Below are positions 56,206 to 64,000 of a stretch of 64,000 nucleotides of DNA, piece after piece. The DNA lies in NCBI GenBank assembly GCA_020024465.1, contig JAHHTT010000006.1, positions 1 to 64,000 of the forward strand, read 5' to 3'. How positions within the stretch are numbered: position 1 is the stretch's first letter; each line of letters opens with the position of its first letter. The notes under the pieces were generated by a model that ran no database searches, was not told where the DNA came from, and saw only the letters and a list, made by a program, of their open reading frames with translations. Position numbers and translations under genes: made by a program. The DNA is from Odoribacter sp. GTDB taxonomy: Bacteria > Bacteroidota > Bacteroidia > Bacteroidales > Marinifilaceae.

Positions 56206-57030
56206 TTACTGTTTTTTCAAATTCAAAATCTCTCTTGCTTCCGCCGAAGTAGCTACTTCACGTCCCAACTCTTTAGCCAGACGCACCACTTTAGCCACCA
56301 GTTCTCCATTAGATTTAGCCAACACTCCTCTTTCCAGATAAAGATTATCTTCAAATCCCACTCTTACGTTACCACCCATCACGATAGCAGCTGCAGCTAA
56401 CGAAAAAGCATGACGTCCGATTCCGGTAGCCGTCCAGGTAGAACCTGCCGGAATTGCATTCACCAGCCAGCACAAATTCTGCACAGTAGCCGGAGTACAT
56501 CCAGGAACTCCCAATACAAAATTAAACTGCATCGGATTTCCGGGAACCTGACCTTTCTTAGCCATATTCAATACCGTATCCAAATGTCCCATTTCAAAAC
56601 ATTCATATTCCGGTTTGATATTATTTTCCATCATTCTCTTGCCGAAAGCGCGCATCATAGGCATCGTATTTTCAAACACATCATCGCCGAAGTTGCAAGT
56701 TCCACAATCAAGTGTTGCCATTTCCGGAAACAATTCAGTAGGCTGCAAACGCTCTTCAGCAGTCATACCCACAGCTCCCCCAGTAGACGGAATAATGATC
56801 ACATCAGGACACTCTTTATAAATAGCATCCAGACACTCTTTAAAGCGCTCTTTACTCTGTGTTGGAGTACCGTCATCTTTACGTACATGCAAATGCACGA
56901 TTGCAGCACCGGCATCCACTGCCGATTTAGCCTCCCGAACAATTTCCTCCACAGTATAAGGCACGGCAGGATTCTGCTCTTTAGTCACCTCTGCACCACA
57001 AATGGCTGCTGTAATAATCAACTTCTCCAT
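56206..57030 (-). CDS. kce: 3-keto-5-aminohexanoate cleavage enzyme
   Basis: A 274-residue zinc enzyme of the DUF849/BKACE fold. The zinc and catalytic residues are E14, H46 and H48 (HLHVR), and E227-D228 (GFEDN) corresponds to the family's GxED end motif. It condenses 3-keto-5-aminohexanoate with acetyl-CoA, giving acetoacetate and L-3-aminobutyryl-CoA. It lies between kal and kdd, 13 bases from kal. Confidence 0.94.
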   Translation of the reverse strand: MEKLIITAAICGAEVTKEQNPAVPYTVEEIVREAKSAVDAGAAIVHLHVRKDDGTPTQSKERFKECLDAIYKECPDVIIIPSTGGAVGMTAEERLQPTELFPEMATLDCGTCNFGDDVFENTMPMMRAFGKRMMENNIKPEYECFEMGHLDTVLNMAKKGQVPGNPMQFNFVLGVPGCTPATVQNLCWLVNAIPAGSTWTATGIGRHAFSLAAAAIVMGGNVRVGFEDNLYLERGVLAKSNGELVAKVVRLAKELGREVATSAEAREILNLKKQ

Positions 57031-57043
57031 ATTCTGTCAATAA

Positions 57044-57427
57044 TTATTTTCTTTGATCCTCTTTTTTAACAACACAAGTTCCACTGGCACGACACACCAC
57101 GACCGGTTCAGCTAATACATCCGCTGCTGAAGCTGAGATATCCGGACGGGCAGTTACTACTTTGCGAGCCTCAAATACCATCTTGCGGGAAGTATTGCCT
57201 ACCTTTACGATTTCACCAGTCGCTTCAATATAATCACCTGCATAAACAGGAGCCAAAAATTCAACATTGTCATATGCCACAAACAGACCTTCATCTCCGT
57301 CATGCATAATCAACAACTCTGTAGCCACATCGCCGAACAAATGTACCATATGAGCTCCATCCACTAAATTTCCTCCATAATGAGCATCCTTTGCGCTCAT
57401 TCTTAATCTTATCATTGATTTTTCCAT
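57044..57427 (-). CDS. kal: 3-aminobutyryl-CoA ammonia-lyase
   Basis: A 127-residue hotdog-fold enzyme: [29 protein letters not shown] and [18 protein letters not shown]. It removes ammonia from 3-aminobutyryl-CoA to form crotonyl-CoA. It is second in the operon, between atoD (27 bases upstream) and kce (13 bases downstream). Confidence 0.93.
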   Translation of the reverse strand: MEKSMIRLRMSAKDAHYGGNLVDGAHMVHLFGDVATELLIMHDGDEGLFVAYDNVEFLAPVYAGDYIEATGEIVKVGNTSRKMVFEARKVVTARPDISASAADVLAEPVVVCRASGTCVVKKEDQRK

Positions 57428-57454
57428 TTTCTGTCAGGTTTTTCTGTTCTACAA

Positions 57455-58102
57455 TCAAGCTTTCACAATATAATCCACAAAAATACCCGGAGTTCTCACC
57501 AATTCAGGATAAAGCTCTCCTTGTCCCACCAATTCCTCTATCTCTGCTATCACAAGATCGGCAGCCGTAGCCATCAGTGGATTGAAATTCTGCGTTGTCC
57601 CTTTATAAACCAGATTACCGGCATCATCACCGACACTAGCTCCTACCAAAGCGACATCAGCACGCAAAGGTTTCTCCAATAAATAATCTTTACCGTCGAT
57701 ATTCAAAATCTGCTTCCCTTCTGCCACCAGCGTTCCAATACCTGTCGGAGTCAGGATTCCACCCAGACCGGCACCTCCTGCACGTACGCGTTCTGCCAGC
57801 GTACCCTGCGGACAAAATTCAATTTCCAGCTCTCCGCTATTCATCTGCTCACTGGTGCAGGGGTTTGTTCCAATGTGAGACACAATCACCTTCTTCACTT
57901 GTTTATTGGCAATCAACTGACCGCATCCTCTATCCGGGAAAGCGGTATCATTCACAATCAAAGTCAGATTCTTCACGCCTGATTTTGCCAAAGCGCTAAC
58001 GATTGCATTTGGCGTACCATTAGCAAGAAAACCGCCTATCATAACGGTCATCCCATCTGTCACCTTTGCAACGGCCTCTTCTACTGAAATAAGCTTCTTC
58101 AT
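57455..58102 (-). CDS. atoD: butyrate-acetoacetate CoA-transferase, alpha subunit
   Basis: A 215-residue subunit of the class-I CoA-transferase. MIGGFLANGTPNAIVSAL contains the CoA-transferase signature; SHIGTNPCTSEQM and QGTLAERVRAGGAGLGGILTPTG follow. Its partner subunit is encoded at 48281-48937. It is the first gene of the lysine-to-butyrate cluster, after a promoter at 58148-58178. Confidence 0.93.
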   Translation of the reverse strand: MKKLISVEEAVAKVTDGMTVMIGGFLANGTPNAIVSALAKSGVKNLTLIVNDTAFPDRGCGQLIANKQVKKVIVSHIGTNPCTSEQMNSGELEIEFCPQGTLAERVRAGGAGLGGILTPTGIGTLVAEGKQILNIDGKDYLLEKPLRADVALVGASVGDDAGNLVYKGTTQNFNPLMATAADLVIAEIEELVGQGELYPELVRTPGIFVDYIVKA

Positions 58103-58147
58103 AAGTATATGTTTTGTTTAAAATTAAACAGATTCACTCGTATTTGT

Positions 58148-58178
58148 CAAATATATAAATAAATAATCTTATCCACAA
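58148..58178 (-). promoter_or_regulatory. promoter of the lysine-to-butyrate cluster
   Basis: On the minus strand TTG (58176-58178), 20 bases, TATATTTG (58148-58155). A perfect DnaA-box word TTATCCACA (58169-58177) overlaps the -33 element. The leader to the ATG at 58102 is about 40 bases. Confidence 0.6.
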
Positions 58179-58252
58179 GTGTTTTATACGGAAAAAAATC
58201 TCTATACATTCAATATAGAATCAATCTAATTAACATCCACCTCATCAAACAA

Positions 58253-58293
58253 AAAAAATGCGGATTCTCTTATATTTTAGAATTCCGCATTTT
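58253..58293 (-). terminator. intrinsic terminator of the second SusCD locus
   Basis: A stem of about 12 bp (TGCGGA/TCCGCA with flanking A-T pairs and TTCT/AGAA) is followed on the minus strand by eight T's, 24 bases after the thioredoxin gene. Confidence 0.8.
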
Positions 58294-58316
58294 ACATTTA
58301 TGGTATAAAAACTATA

Positions 58317-59429
58317 TTATAACGCTGTCATTAAGTTATTTTTCAAATTTTCAAGCATCGGATTTCCGGGATACTTTCTACAAAACTCCTCCATCCATTC
58401 AATCGCATCCTCTATTACGGAACGCTCCTTACTAGCCGCCAAATACGGCAAAAATAGTGCTAAATAGTACCCTTCTTCTCCTTGTTTCAAAACATCTTTT
58501 TTCAGTATTTTTTTGATATGCTTCAACATTCCTTTATAATCCTGTTTCCCTATATAAGCAGCAGTAGACAATTGAGCCAGCCATCCAGGCACCTTCTCAT
58601 AATCCACTTTCTGCAAATCATCCATTAGCTGTCGGCGCCCTTCCTCGTCAAACCGGTTTCCCTGCTCAATTTTCCATCTGGTATATTTAGCAATTCTATT
58701 TTGTATGACGACACTAATTCTTAAATCCACCATCTTTCTTTCTGCAATTTCATAAAATCTCTCATACAATTCAAGAAAACGGACAAAACAATAATCTGTA
58801 GGATTTGTCTGTGCATCAATATGCCTTTCTATACAATTCCAACATAATGGTGTCAACAACTCTTCATCATTCAAACCCCGAAACCAACATTCCATAACAC
58901 TATCTCTTTGCTCACGCATCCCTGCATCAATAAGAACATTCAGATAATCCCGAACAAATTCAGGTTTTCTATCACCACTTGCAAACCTTTTGGTCAATAC
59001 CTTCAAACTACTGCGCCCTTCCAAAGCTTTCTTTCCCCCTTCAATTAACCATACTGCATCTCCAGCACCCACAAGCCGATGATTTACCTCCTCTGTTTTC
59101 GGATCTATAAACAATAAGGTCGGGAAAGACTGTATCTGGTATTTCTTCGCCAATTCTTTTCCTTCTTTTTCCATATCCATTTTTACACAAACAAAATTCC
59201 GGTTAAAAAACATCGCAACAGAATCCTGTGTAAAAACATTTTTTACTAAAGCCTTACAAGGTCCACACCAAACCGTATAACAATCTAAAAACACTTGTTT
59301 TTGTTCATTCACGGCACGTTTCAACACATCTTCCCAACTGTCTTGCTGAAAAGCTATAGAAAAGTTTTGCCCGAAACTATTCGGGCAAAACCATCCAAAC
59401 AACAAAAATAATGTATAAAAAAATCTCAT
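58317..59429 (-). CDS. periplasmic thioredoxin-like protein of the second SusCD locus
   Basis: A 370-residue exported protein. The signal peptide is residues 1-20 (FCPNSFGQ). The thioredoxin domain follows, with the active-site CGPC at 55-58 (VWCGPCKAL) and the cis-proline loop QSFPTLLFI. The rest, about 150-370, is helical and not assigned. Its ATG shares one base with the stop of the PKD-like gene (TAATG), so translation is coupled. A disulfide-reducing or isomerising role in the periplasm is likely. The first SusCD locus has no equivalent. Confidence 0.88.
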   Translation of the reverse strand: MRFFYTLFLLFGWFCPNSFGQNFSIAFQQDSWEDVLKRAVNEQKQVFLDCYTVWCGPCKALVKNVFTQDSVAMFFNRNFVCVKMDMEKEGKELAKKYQIQSFPTLLFIDPKTEEVNHRLVGAGDAVWLIEGGKKALEGRSSLKVLTKRFASGDRKPEFVRDYLNVLIDAGMREQRDSVMECWFRGLNDEELLTPLCWNCIERHIDAQTNPTDYCFVRFLELYERFYEIAERKMVDLRISVVIQNRIAKYTRWKIEQGNRFDEEGRRQLMDDLQKVDYEKVPGWLAQLSTAAYIGKQDYKGMLKHIKKILKKDVLKQGEEGYYLALFLPYLAASKERSVIEDAIEWMEEFCRKYPGNPMLENLKNNLMTAL

Positions 59430-61081
59430 TACAAAGAGTCCATCAATTGATTATTATGATTCTTTCCATCCCGGTACCACTCCTGCCATTTCACCATAAT
59501 ATCCACCGGATAACCGCACACTCCTCTATAAATCATTTCCCTGCCTTTACTGTCTTTCTTCACGGTATAAGTCACGGCATCCAAAACGATGACATCTCCT
59601 TTCAGCTTTTCGCCTTTTCCTTCATGGTCATCTCCATAGCGTGAAATACCCAATATAATACTCTTTTCCGAACGGGACATCTCAAAACAAGTGATTTCAG
59701 CTTCTCCATATCCCAAATTATCCAATGAAAATACCGGCTTAGGTGCTGTTCCGTTTTCCCACTCCCGAATATTACTTGCCAGCAGTTTCTTACCACAAGA
59801 TACCAGCATATTCTCTATCGATTTATATTGATAAAAATCACTTCTGCTGTTCATCATTTCCTGTGGCATATCCATCTCCGCCAACACTTTGCATTCTGTA
59901 ACATCATTAATATTTGTAGGCAACTGCAATTCCAATGCCTTCACATTCTCACCATTTGCCAAAATTGCCACACATATATTAGGCAAATTCGTATATGAAC
60001 CAAATATCAGACGATACCCCTCATAAGCCGGAATCTTAGACTTCGGAATCTCCACCATCGAACTTCCCAAATTAGATACCAAAAGAAAACGTCCCACAGT
60101 TTCGTCAAATACCACGCCATAATCAGAATAATTGTACGCAAGAGACACTACAAAAAAATCACTGGGAGCATGCACAGCACTTACGGGGAAATACACTGAA
60201 GACAATTTTCCTCCATACTTGCTTTCTTTATCCAACAACCAAGTCCTAGCAAAATAATCGACTGACTCATGACTTATTTGACAAGAATACAATTTTCCCT
60301 CTGATATCATTATATTCTTTGCCCCCCTACCTCCTCTATTACCAAAAATAAAATCCCAGTTTATAATTCCTGACCAGATAAAATCCGGAGCAAATCCTGG
60401 AACAGACGGTTCCGGATAAGGAATCTGTCTTTTCAAAAAAGCCTCATCCAGATAAGTATTTCCTCCTATATCTTCTAAAGTAGTATCTGCAAGCGACTTT
60501 ACTCCTTTGTCAACACTGACCATCATACCGGAATATGCCTCAACCGGCAAATAATTCCGGTATAATCGATGTCCTTTTCCCCCCAGTTCCAAACCGGTAG
60601 AACGCTCATAATAATTAATGACAAATGGTAAAGTATCTGGTATTAGCCCCTTATAGGAGAGCTCTGCTTTCCCTTCTGTATTACTTAATACAACTATCAT
60701 ATCTCCGGCCCGTTCACCTGACACAATCAGGCGGAAAGGGAAAATATACTGATTACCCTGTTCTTTATCCGTAATAATCAACCGACAGTTTTTATCTCCA
60801 TACGACAAAATTACCGGATAGACCAATGACAATTCCGTACTCACTATTTTTTGCTCAATCTCCCATTCGTAACTATAAGCCTCCGGATTACTGTAGAACG
60901 TGCCGGCAAATGCCGGAGTACATCTCAAAGTATCAAACTGACGGATATAAATAATAGAATCCAATCCATCTGTCACCCCTTCTATTCTATTGATTTCATG
61001 ATAATCATAATTGCCTTTATCGTCATAACAGGATATCCACAAAATAGACGACAGGCACAACAATAAAAATATCTTCTTCAT
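59429..61081 (-). CDS. PKD-like family lipoprotein of the second SusCD locus
   Basis: A 550-residue lipoprotein. Lipid cysteine C18 is followed by YDDKGNYDYHEIN, nearly the same as in the relative at 12216. An N-terminal PKD-like domain with FYSNPEAYSYEWEIEQ is followed by repeats. The start at 61081 is chosen for a normal signal peptide; earlier in-frame starts overlap the DUF4843 gene's end. Surface exposure is likely from the acidic residues after the cysteine. The thioredoxin gene overlaps its stop. Confidence 0.8.
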   Translation of the reverse strand: MKKIFLLLCLSSILWISCYDDKGNYDYHEINRIEGVTDGLDSIIYIRQFDTLRCTPAFAGTFYSNPEAYSYEWEIEQKIVSTELSLVYPVILSYGDKNCRLIITDKEQGNQYIFPFRLIVSGERAGDMIVVLSNTEGKAELSYKGLIPDTLPFVINYYERSTGLELGGKGHRLYRNYLPVEAYSGMMVSVDKGVKSLADTTLEDIGGNTYLDEAFLKRQIPYPEPSVPGFAPDFIWSGIINWDFIFGNRGGRGAKNIMISEGKLYSCQISHESVDYFARTWLLDKESKYGGKLSSVYFPVSAVHAPSDFFVVSLAYNYSDYGVVFDETVGRFLLVSNLGSSMVEIPKSKIPAYEGYRLIFGSYTNLPNICVAILANGENVKALELQLPTNINDVTECKVLAEMDMPQEMMNSRSDFYQYKSIENMLVSCGKKLLASNIREWENGTAPKPVFSLDNLGYGEAEITCFEMSRSEKSIILGISRYGDDHEGKGEKLKGDVIVLDAVTYTVKKDSKGREMIYRGVCGYPVDIMVKWQEWYRDGKNHNNQLMDSL

Positions 61082-61106
61082 AACATTCATTTTATCAATA
61101 CACATT

Positions 61107-61877
61107 TTATTCGACCGGCACCATCTCACGCATGAGTACATACTGATTCGTCTCTTTGTCTATCGGCTTATTGGCATTCAGCCAGGCCTCCAGAGCCGGA
61201 GCATATTTCTGTTGAATCATAAAAATATTTATCGGCATGGAACTGTCCTCTATTTCAAATTCCGATGCAAAAGATATCAGAACCTGCCATTTAATCGGGT
61301 GATAATAATACAGTGCTCCTTCCATCTGCCGCCACCACACCGGCTCTGCCAGATAATTGTTCGCTACCAGTTTCAACTCATTGCTTTCCACATTTCCCAC
61401 TCCAAAATCTTCGGAATCTTCCAGCTTCAGAATAAGCCGTTTTGATAACTTCTTCACGTGACTGCCATCCAAATAATCGCGGTGTAACACCACCTCTACC
61501 GTATCCGTCCAACAGCCGGCACGCATCACCTGCTTCTCTGCTATCACTTCATAATCTTTACCGGCCTCCAGCGTTGTCTTTCCTTTCTTCACCATTCCGG
61601 AATCCGCCACAACTATTCTATATGTTCGGTCATGATCTGACAACCGGCCCGTATAACACACCACTAATCTCACTGTATCTACCGTCACTTCCGGCATTTT
61701 CTTTCCGAAAGAATAGACTATAGAGTCAAAATTCACCTTATCTCCGGCCTGATTATATATAAAATTCTGAAAATACACACAATCACGTTCTCCATAGAAT
61801 GATTCCAATCCATCAGAGCATCCTATATTGAACAAAAAACAAAAACTTGCCAATGCTATTATCCATTTCTTTGTCAT
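61107..61877 (-). CDS. DUF4843 lipoprotein of the second SusCD locus
   Basis: A 256-residue lipoprotein with cysteine at residue 20 (FNIGC). It shows the DUF4843 features VDTVRLVVCYTGRLSDHDRTYRIVVADSG and VEVVLHRDYLDGSHVKKLSKRLILKLED, as in the protein at 11373. It lies between susD (15 bases upstream) and the PKD-like gene. Function unknown. Confidence 0.82.
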   Translation of the reverse strand: MTKKWIIALASFCFLFNIGCSDGLESFYGERDCVYFQNFIYNQAGDKVNFDSIVYSFGKKMPEVTVDTVRLVVCYTGRLSDHDRTYRIVVADSGMVKKGKTTLEAGKDYEVIAEKQVMRAGCWTDTVEVVLHRDYLDGSHVKKLSKRLILKLEDSEDFGVGNVESNELKLVANNYLAEPVWWRQMEGALYYYHPIKWQVLISFASEFEIEDSSMPINIFMIQQKYAPALEAWLNANKPIDKETNQYVLMREMVPVE

Positions 61878-61892
61878 ATCCGAATCATTAAA

Positions 61893-63329
61893 TTATCTAT
61901 TTCCATATTCTTCCTCAACTTCCGGTATCGGTAACACAAAAACATCATTGCTTGCCTTAATATTTCCCGGAGCGGTTTGTCTCAAAATATCATGATGGAG
62001 ACGTTTATAAATAAAAAACATCTGTCCTTCACTCAAATATTCCCTCCGCATCTCCGCCAACAACACTTCACTGTCCAAATTCGTCAACTTGTATTCACCG
62101 CCTACATCCATAAACCGGCTCATCCGCAACGTTTCCACCAGACTCTTTGCTTTTTCGGCATCCTCTTCCAACCATCCTTCTGCAGCAATCAAATACATCT
62201 CGGACAACTTCATCATAGGAACCTTCGGTACAATTTCCTTTGCATTTGCCTCACTCAAATAATACTTTCTCAACCAAACACCAGCCTCAGCCACCCACCT
62301 GTTCATACGAATATCATTGGCAGAGCTGGCATAAACTTCTGTTTTCAAATCAGGACTCATCTGCAAATTTCCGGTATTATTGGGACCGGGATCCACCCGA
62401 TGATGCTCTTCCGAATATTCTCTGATTTTTTTATTTCTCAAAGAAAAAATATGCTCATCCGAGAACAAGATATCCCACTTAGTATCAGTCTCCGTACCAA
62501 AAGCCTTCCTATATTCCATCAAGGCAAATTTCTCACTGTCAATCACTTCTTCTGCCAACGCCCGTGCCAACTCTTTGTCTCCCGAAGCATTCCGGGTAAT
62601 ATATATACGAGCCAACAATCCTTTCACCGCATAGTAATTAATACGTGCCACATATTTATCCGATTCGTTTTTATCCGACATCGCATAAGGTTTCACCTGC
62701 ATAATCGGGTCATTTTCCAGATATTTCAACGCTTCCGTACAATCAGAAATACAAGCCTTCAAAAATTCATCGCCAGTTGAAAGCGGAGTCGTCTTCACTC
62801 CGAATTCACAATTATAAGGTAATTTTTTTGCCTGAGGATCCTGACCATACGAAGGTGCAAACAGCCGCCACAAATCAAAATGCATCCAAGCTCTTAAAGC
62901 CAAAGCCTCTCCCTTGATCTGCTTTCTCACATCAGCCGTCAGTACATCTCCATTTTTAGCCTCATACTTTAACAGATTGTTAATCATGGCTATCGTATAA
63001 TAACCGTTTGCCCACAGACTCTCTACATATTCTTTGGCATCTTCCATTGCATAATTGTAATTCGCCAGAGAATTATAGTTTGCCAACATATTGCTATAAT
63101 CATAAGTCTGTGCCAATACATCCACTACTCCAAATGTCATTTCCGCTCCATACAGTTCACTTTTCGACATTTTGCTATATATTCCGGCCAAAGCCTCATG
63201 AAATCCCTGTTCTGTACTGAACAGCTTTTCTTCCTCCACTTCATTGATCAAATCAACATCCAGCCAATTGGAGCAAGAAGCCAATAGAAGAAATAATCCA
63301 ACCAAAAATCCTGTATTTCTAAGTTTCAT
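61893..63329 (-). CDS. RagB/SusD family lipoprotein of the second locus
   Basis: A 478-residue lipoprotein. With the ATG at 63329 the lipid cysteine is residue 19 (LLLASC), as in the first locus; a start at 63338 would add three residues. SusD features are GEALALRAWMHFDLWRLFAPSYG and MKLSEMYLIAAEGWLEEDAEKAK, ending MRREYLSEGQMFFIYKRLH. It follows the partial SusC by 17-26 bases and should be its surface lid. Confidence 0.93.
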   Translation of the reverse strand: MKLRNTGFLVGLFLLLASCSNWLDVDLINEVEEEKLFSTEQGFHEALAGIYSKMSKSELYGAEMTFGVVDVLAQTYDYSNMLANYNSLANYNYAMEDAKEYVESLWANGYYTIAMINNLLKYEAKNGDVLTADVRKQIKGEALALRAWMHFDLWRLFAPSYGQDPQAKKLPYNCEFGVKTTPLSTGDEFLKACISDCTEALKYLENDPIMQVKPYAMSDKNESDKYVARINYYAVKGLLARIYITRNASGDKELARALAEEVIDSEKFALMEYRKAFGTETDTKWDILFSDEHIFSLRNKKIREYSEEHHRVDPGPNNTGNLQMSPDLKTEVYASSANDIRMNRWVAEAGVWLRKYYLSEANAKEIVPKVPMMKLSEMYLIAAEGWLEEDAEKAKSLVETLRMSRFMDVGGEYKLTNLDSEVLLAEMRREYLSEGQMFFIYKRLHHDILRQTAPGNIKASNDVFVLPIPEVEEEYGNR

Positions 63330-63355
63330 ATCAATCATATTACTAATTTACCCTA

Positions 63356-64000
63356 TTAAAAAGCTACATTTAAGCCAATTGAAAACGTTTTGGCAAAAGG
63401 ATAGGCAGTACCCCTCTCCTGTTCAATCGATGAAATACGGAAAACATCTGTCATACTTGCCAGAAACTTGATCCGCTCTGCTCCGATACAAGAAGCATAT
63501 TTCAATGGCAATTCATATGATAATGATACCGACTGCAAACTGAAAAGATTATCCTTCTGCATCAAACGTGTAGTCTGATAGGCATTTGTTTGTTCATCTA
63601 TCCGACGGAACAATGCCTCATCTCCAGGATTTTGCCAACGGTCATACAAAGCTCTTTTATCCTTGTTATGCACACGTTCATAATGCTGCCAGTTATTCTC
63701 CACTTTATCCGCCAGTGTTGAATTATAAATCTTACCTCCCCACTGATAACGGAACAACAAATACAAATTAAAACTTTTCCAGTTCAAATTGCTGGTAACG
63801 GTACCTTCCATTGCAGGCAACATATCTCCCACTTTCACCTTATCACGATAATCATATACAAATGTACGGGAACCATCGGCTTTAATAAAAACCTCATTTC
63901 CTGTTGCCGGATCTATACCTGCCGAACGCACCAACATCAAAGCAGACTGTGAACGTCCTTCAGCGTACTGTCGATACACCGTACTTCCCTTCAACGCAGA
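63356..64000 (-). CDS. SusC/RagA family TonB-linked outer-membrane protein, C-terminal part
   Basis: The last 214 or so residues of a SusC barrel; the frame is open to the right edge, so the gene continues beyond the window. Its end (YPFAKTFSIGLNVAF) and ARSAGIDPATGNEVFI correspond closely to segments of the SusC at 6519-9857 (SLGIDPTTGNELFL and YPFARSVAFSISLRF). It is the first visible gene of the second uptake locus. Confidence 0.92.
   Translation of the reverse strand, partial: SALKGSTVYRQYAEGRSQSALMLVRSAGIDPATGNEVFIKADGSRTFVYDYRDKVKVGDMLPAMEGTVTSNLNWKSFNLYLLFRYQWGGKIYNSTLADKVENNWQHYERVHNKDKRALYDRWQNPGDEALFRRIDEQTNAYQTTRLMQKDNLFSLQSVSLSYELPLKYASCIGAERIKFLASMTDVFRISSIEQERGTAYPFAKTFSIGLNVAF

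Noticed and set aside
58169..58177. Replication origin
   Set aside because: Only one DnaA box is present, without an AT-rich unwinding element array or dnaA/dnaN nearby.

Overview
The window looks like a chromosomal segment of a gut-type Bacteroidales bacterium. The evidence is two SusC/SusD outer-membrane uptake loci, an ECF-sigma/FecR pair, promoters of the Bacteroidetes type (TTTG or TTG, about 19-20 bases, TAnnTTTG), DUF4837/DUF3108/Cbp1-like envelope proteins, and 6S RNA placed between zapA and rny. A full lysine-to-butyrate fermentation cluster narrows the guess to butyrate-forming families such as Odoribacteraceae (Odoribacter, Butyricimonas) or Porphyromonas relatives. That placement is inference, not a database match.

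Layout. 1-400: start of a minus-strand gene running off the left edge, plus an AT-rich spacer with a 22-bp tandem repeat. 398-4557: M23 peptidase (minus), then a small coiled-coil protein, zapA, 6S RNA and rny (plus). 4631-13718: first SusCD locus: ECF sigma, FecR anti-sigma, SusC with an STN domain, SusD, DUF4843 lipoprotein, PKD-like lipoprotein. 13770-14300: decayed relaxase-like gene. 14374-15449 (minus): a 58-residue ORF, a membrane protein and a winged-helix regulator. 15678-19194 (minus): tRNA-Ser(GCT), a second ECF sigma operon with a Spy-like protein, a glycosyltransferase and an LpxL-type acyltransferase. 19428-27021 (plus): DUF349 protein, pyrG, yidC, ferritin, small lipoprotein, purM. 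27090-38014 (minus): envelope genes (AsmA-like, NamZ-type DUF1343, DUF4837, DUF3108, Ig-like lipoprotein), then comF, a TonB-like protein and a LolC/E-type permease. 38213-42327 (plus): aminotransferase and a four-subunit 2-oxoacid:ferredoxin oxidoreductase. 42505-43377 (minus): coiled-coil lipoprotein.

43592-58102 (minus) is the metabolic centrepiece: fourteen closely spaced genes, in transcription order atoD, kal, kce, kdd, kamA, kamB, kamC, kamD, kamE, atoA, bcd, etfB, etfA, crt, hbd are fifteen in all when both CoA-transferase halves are counted. Lysine is isomerised by KamA and by KamD/E (kept active by KamB/C), oxidised by Kdd, cleaved with acetyl-CoA by Kce to acetoacetate and 3-aminobutyryl-CoA, and deaminated by Kal to crotonyl-CoA. 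Bcd-EtfAB reduces crotonyl-CoA to butyryl-CoA, and the CoA-transferase releases butyrate while activating acetoacetate. Crt and Hbd can return acetoacetyl-CoA to crotonyl-CoA. Key residues of KamA and KamE fall at the positions known from the clostridial enzymes. No thiolase or lysine permease is visible here.

58253-64000 (minus) holds a second SusCD locus, cut by the right edge: SusC C-terminus, SusD, DUF4843, PKD-like lipoprotein and a periplasmic thioredoxin. It is parallel to the first locus, and neither contains a glycoside hydrolase, so both probably import something other than a common polysaccharide. This conserved module of unknown substrate is the strongest candidate for undescribed biology in the window.
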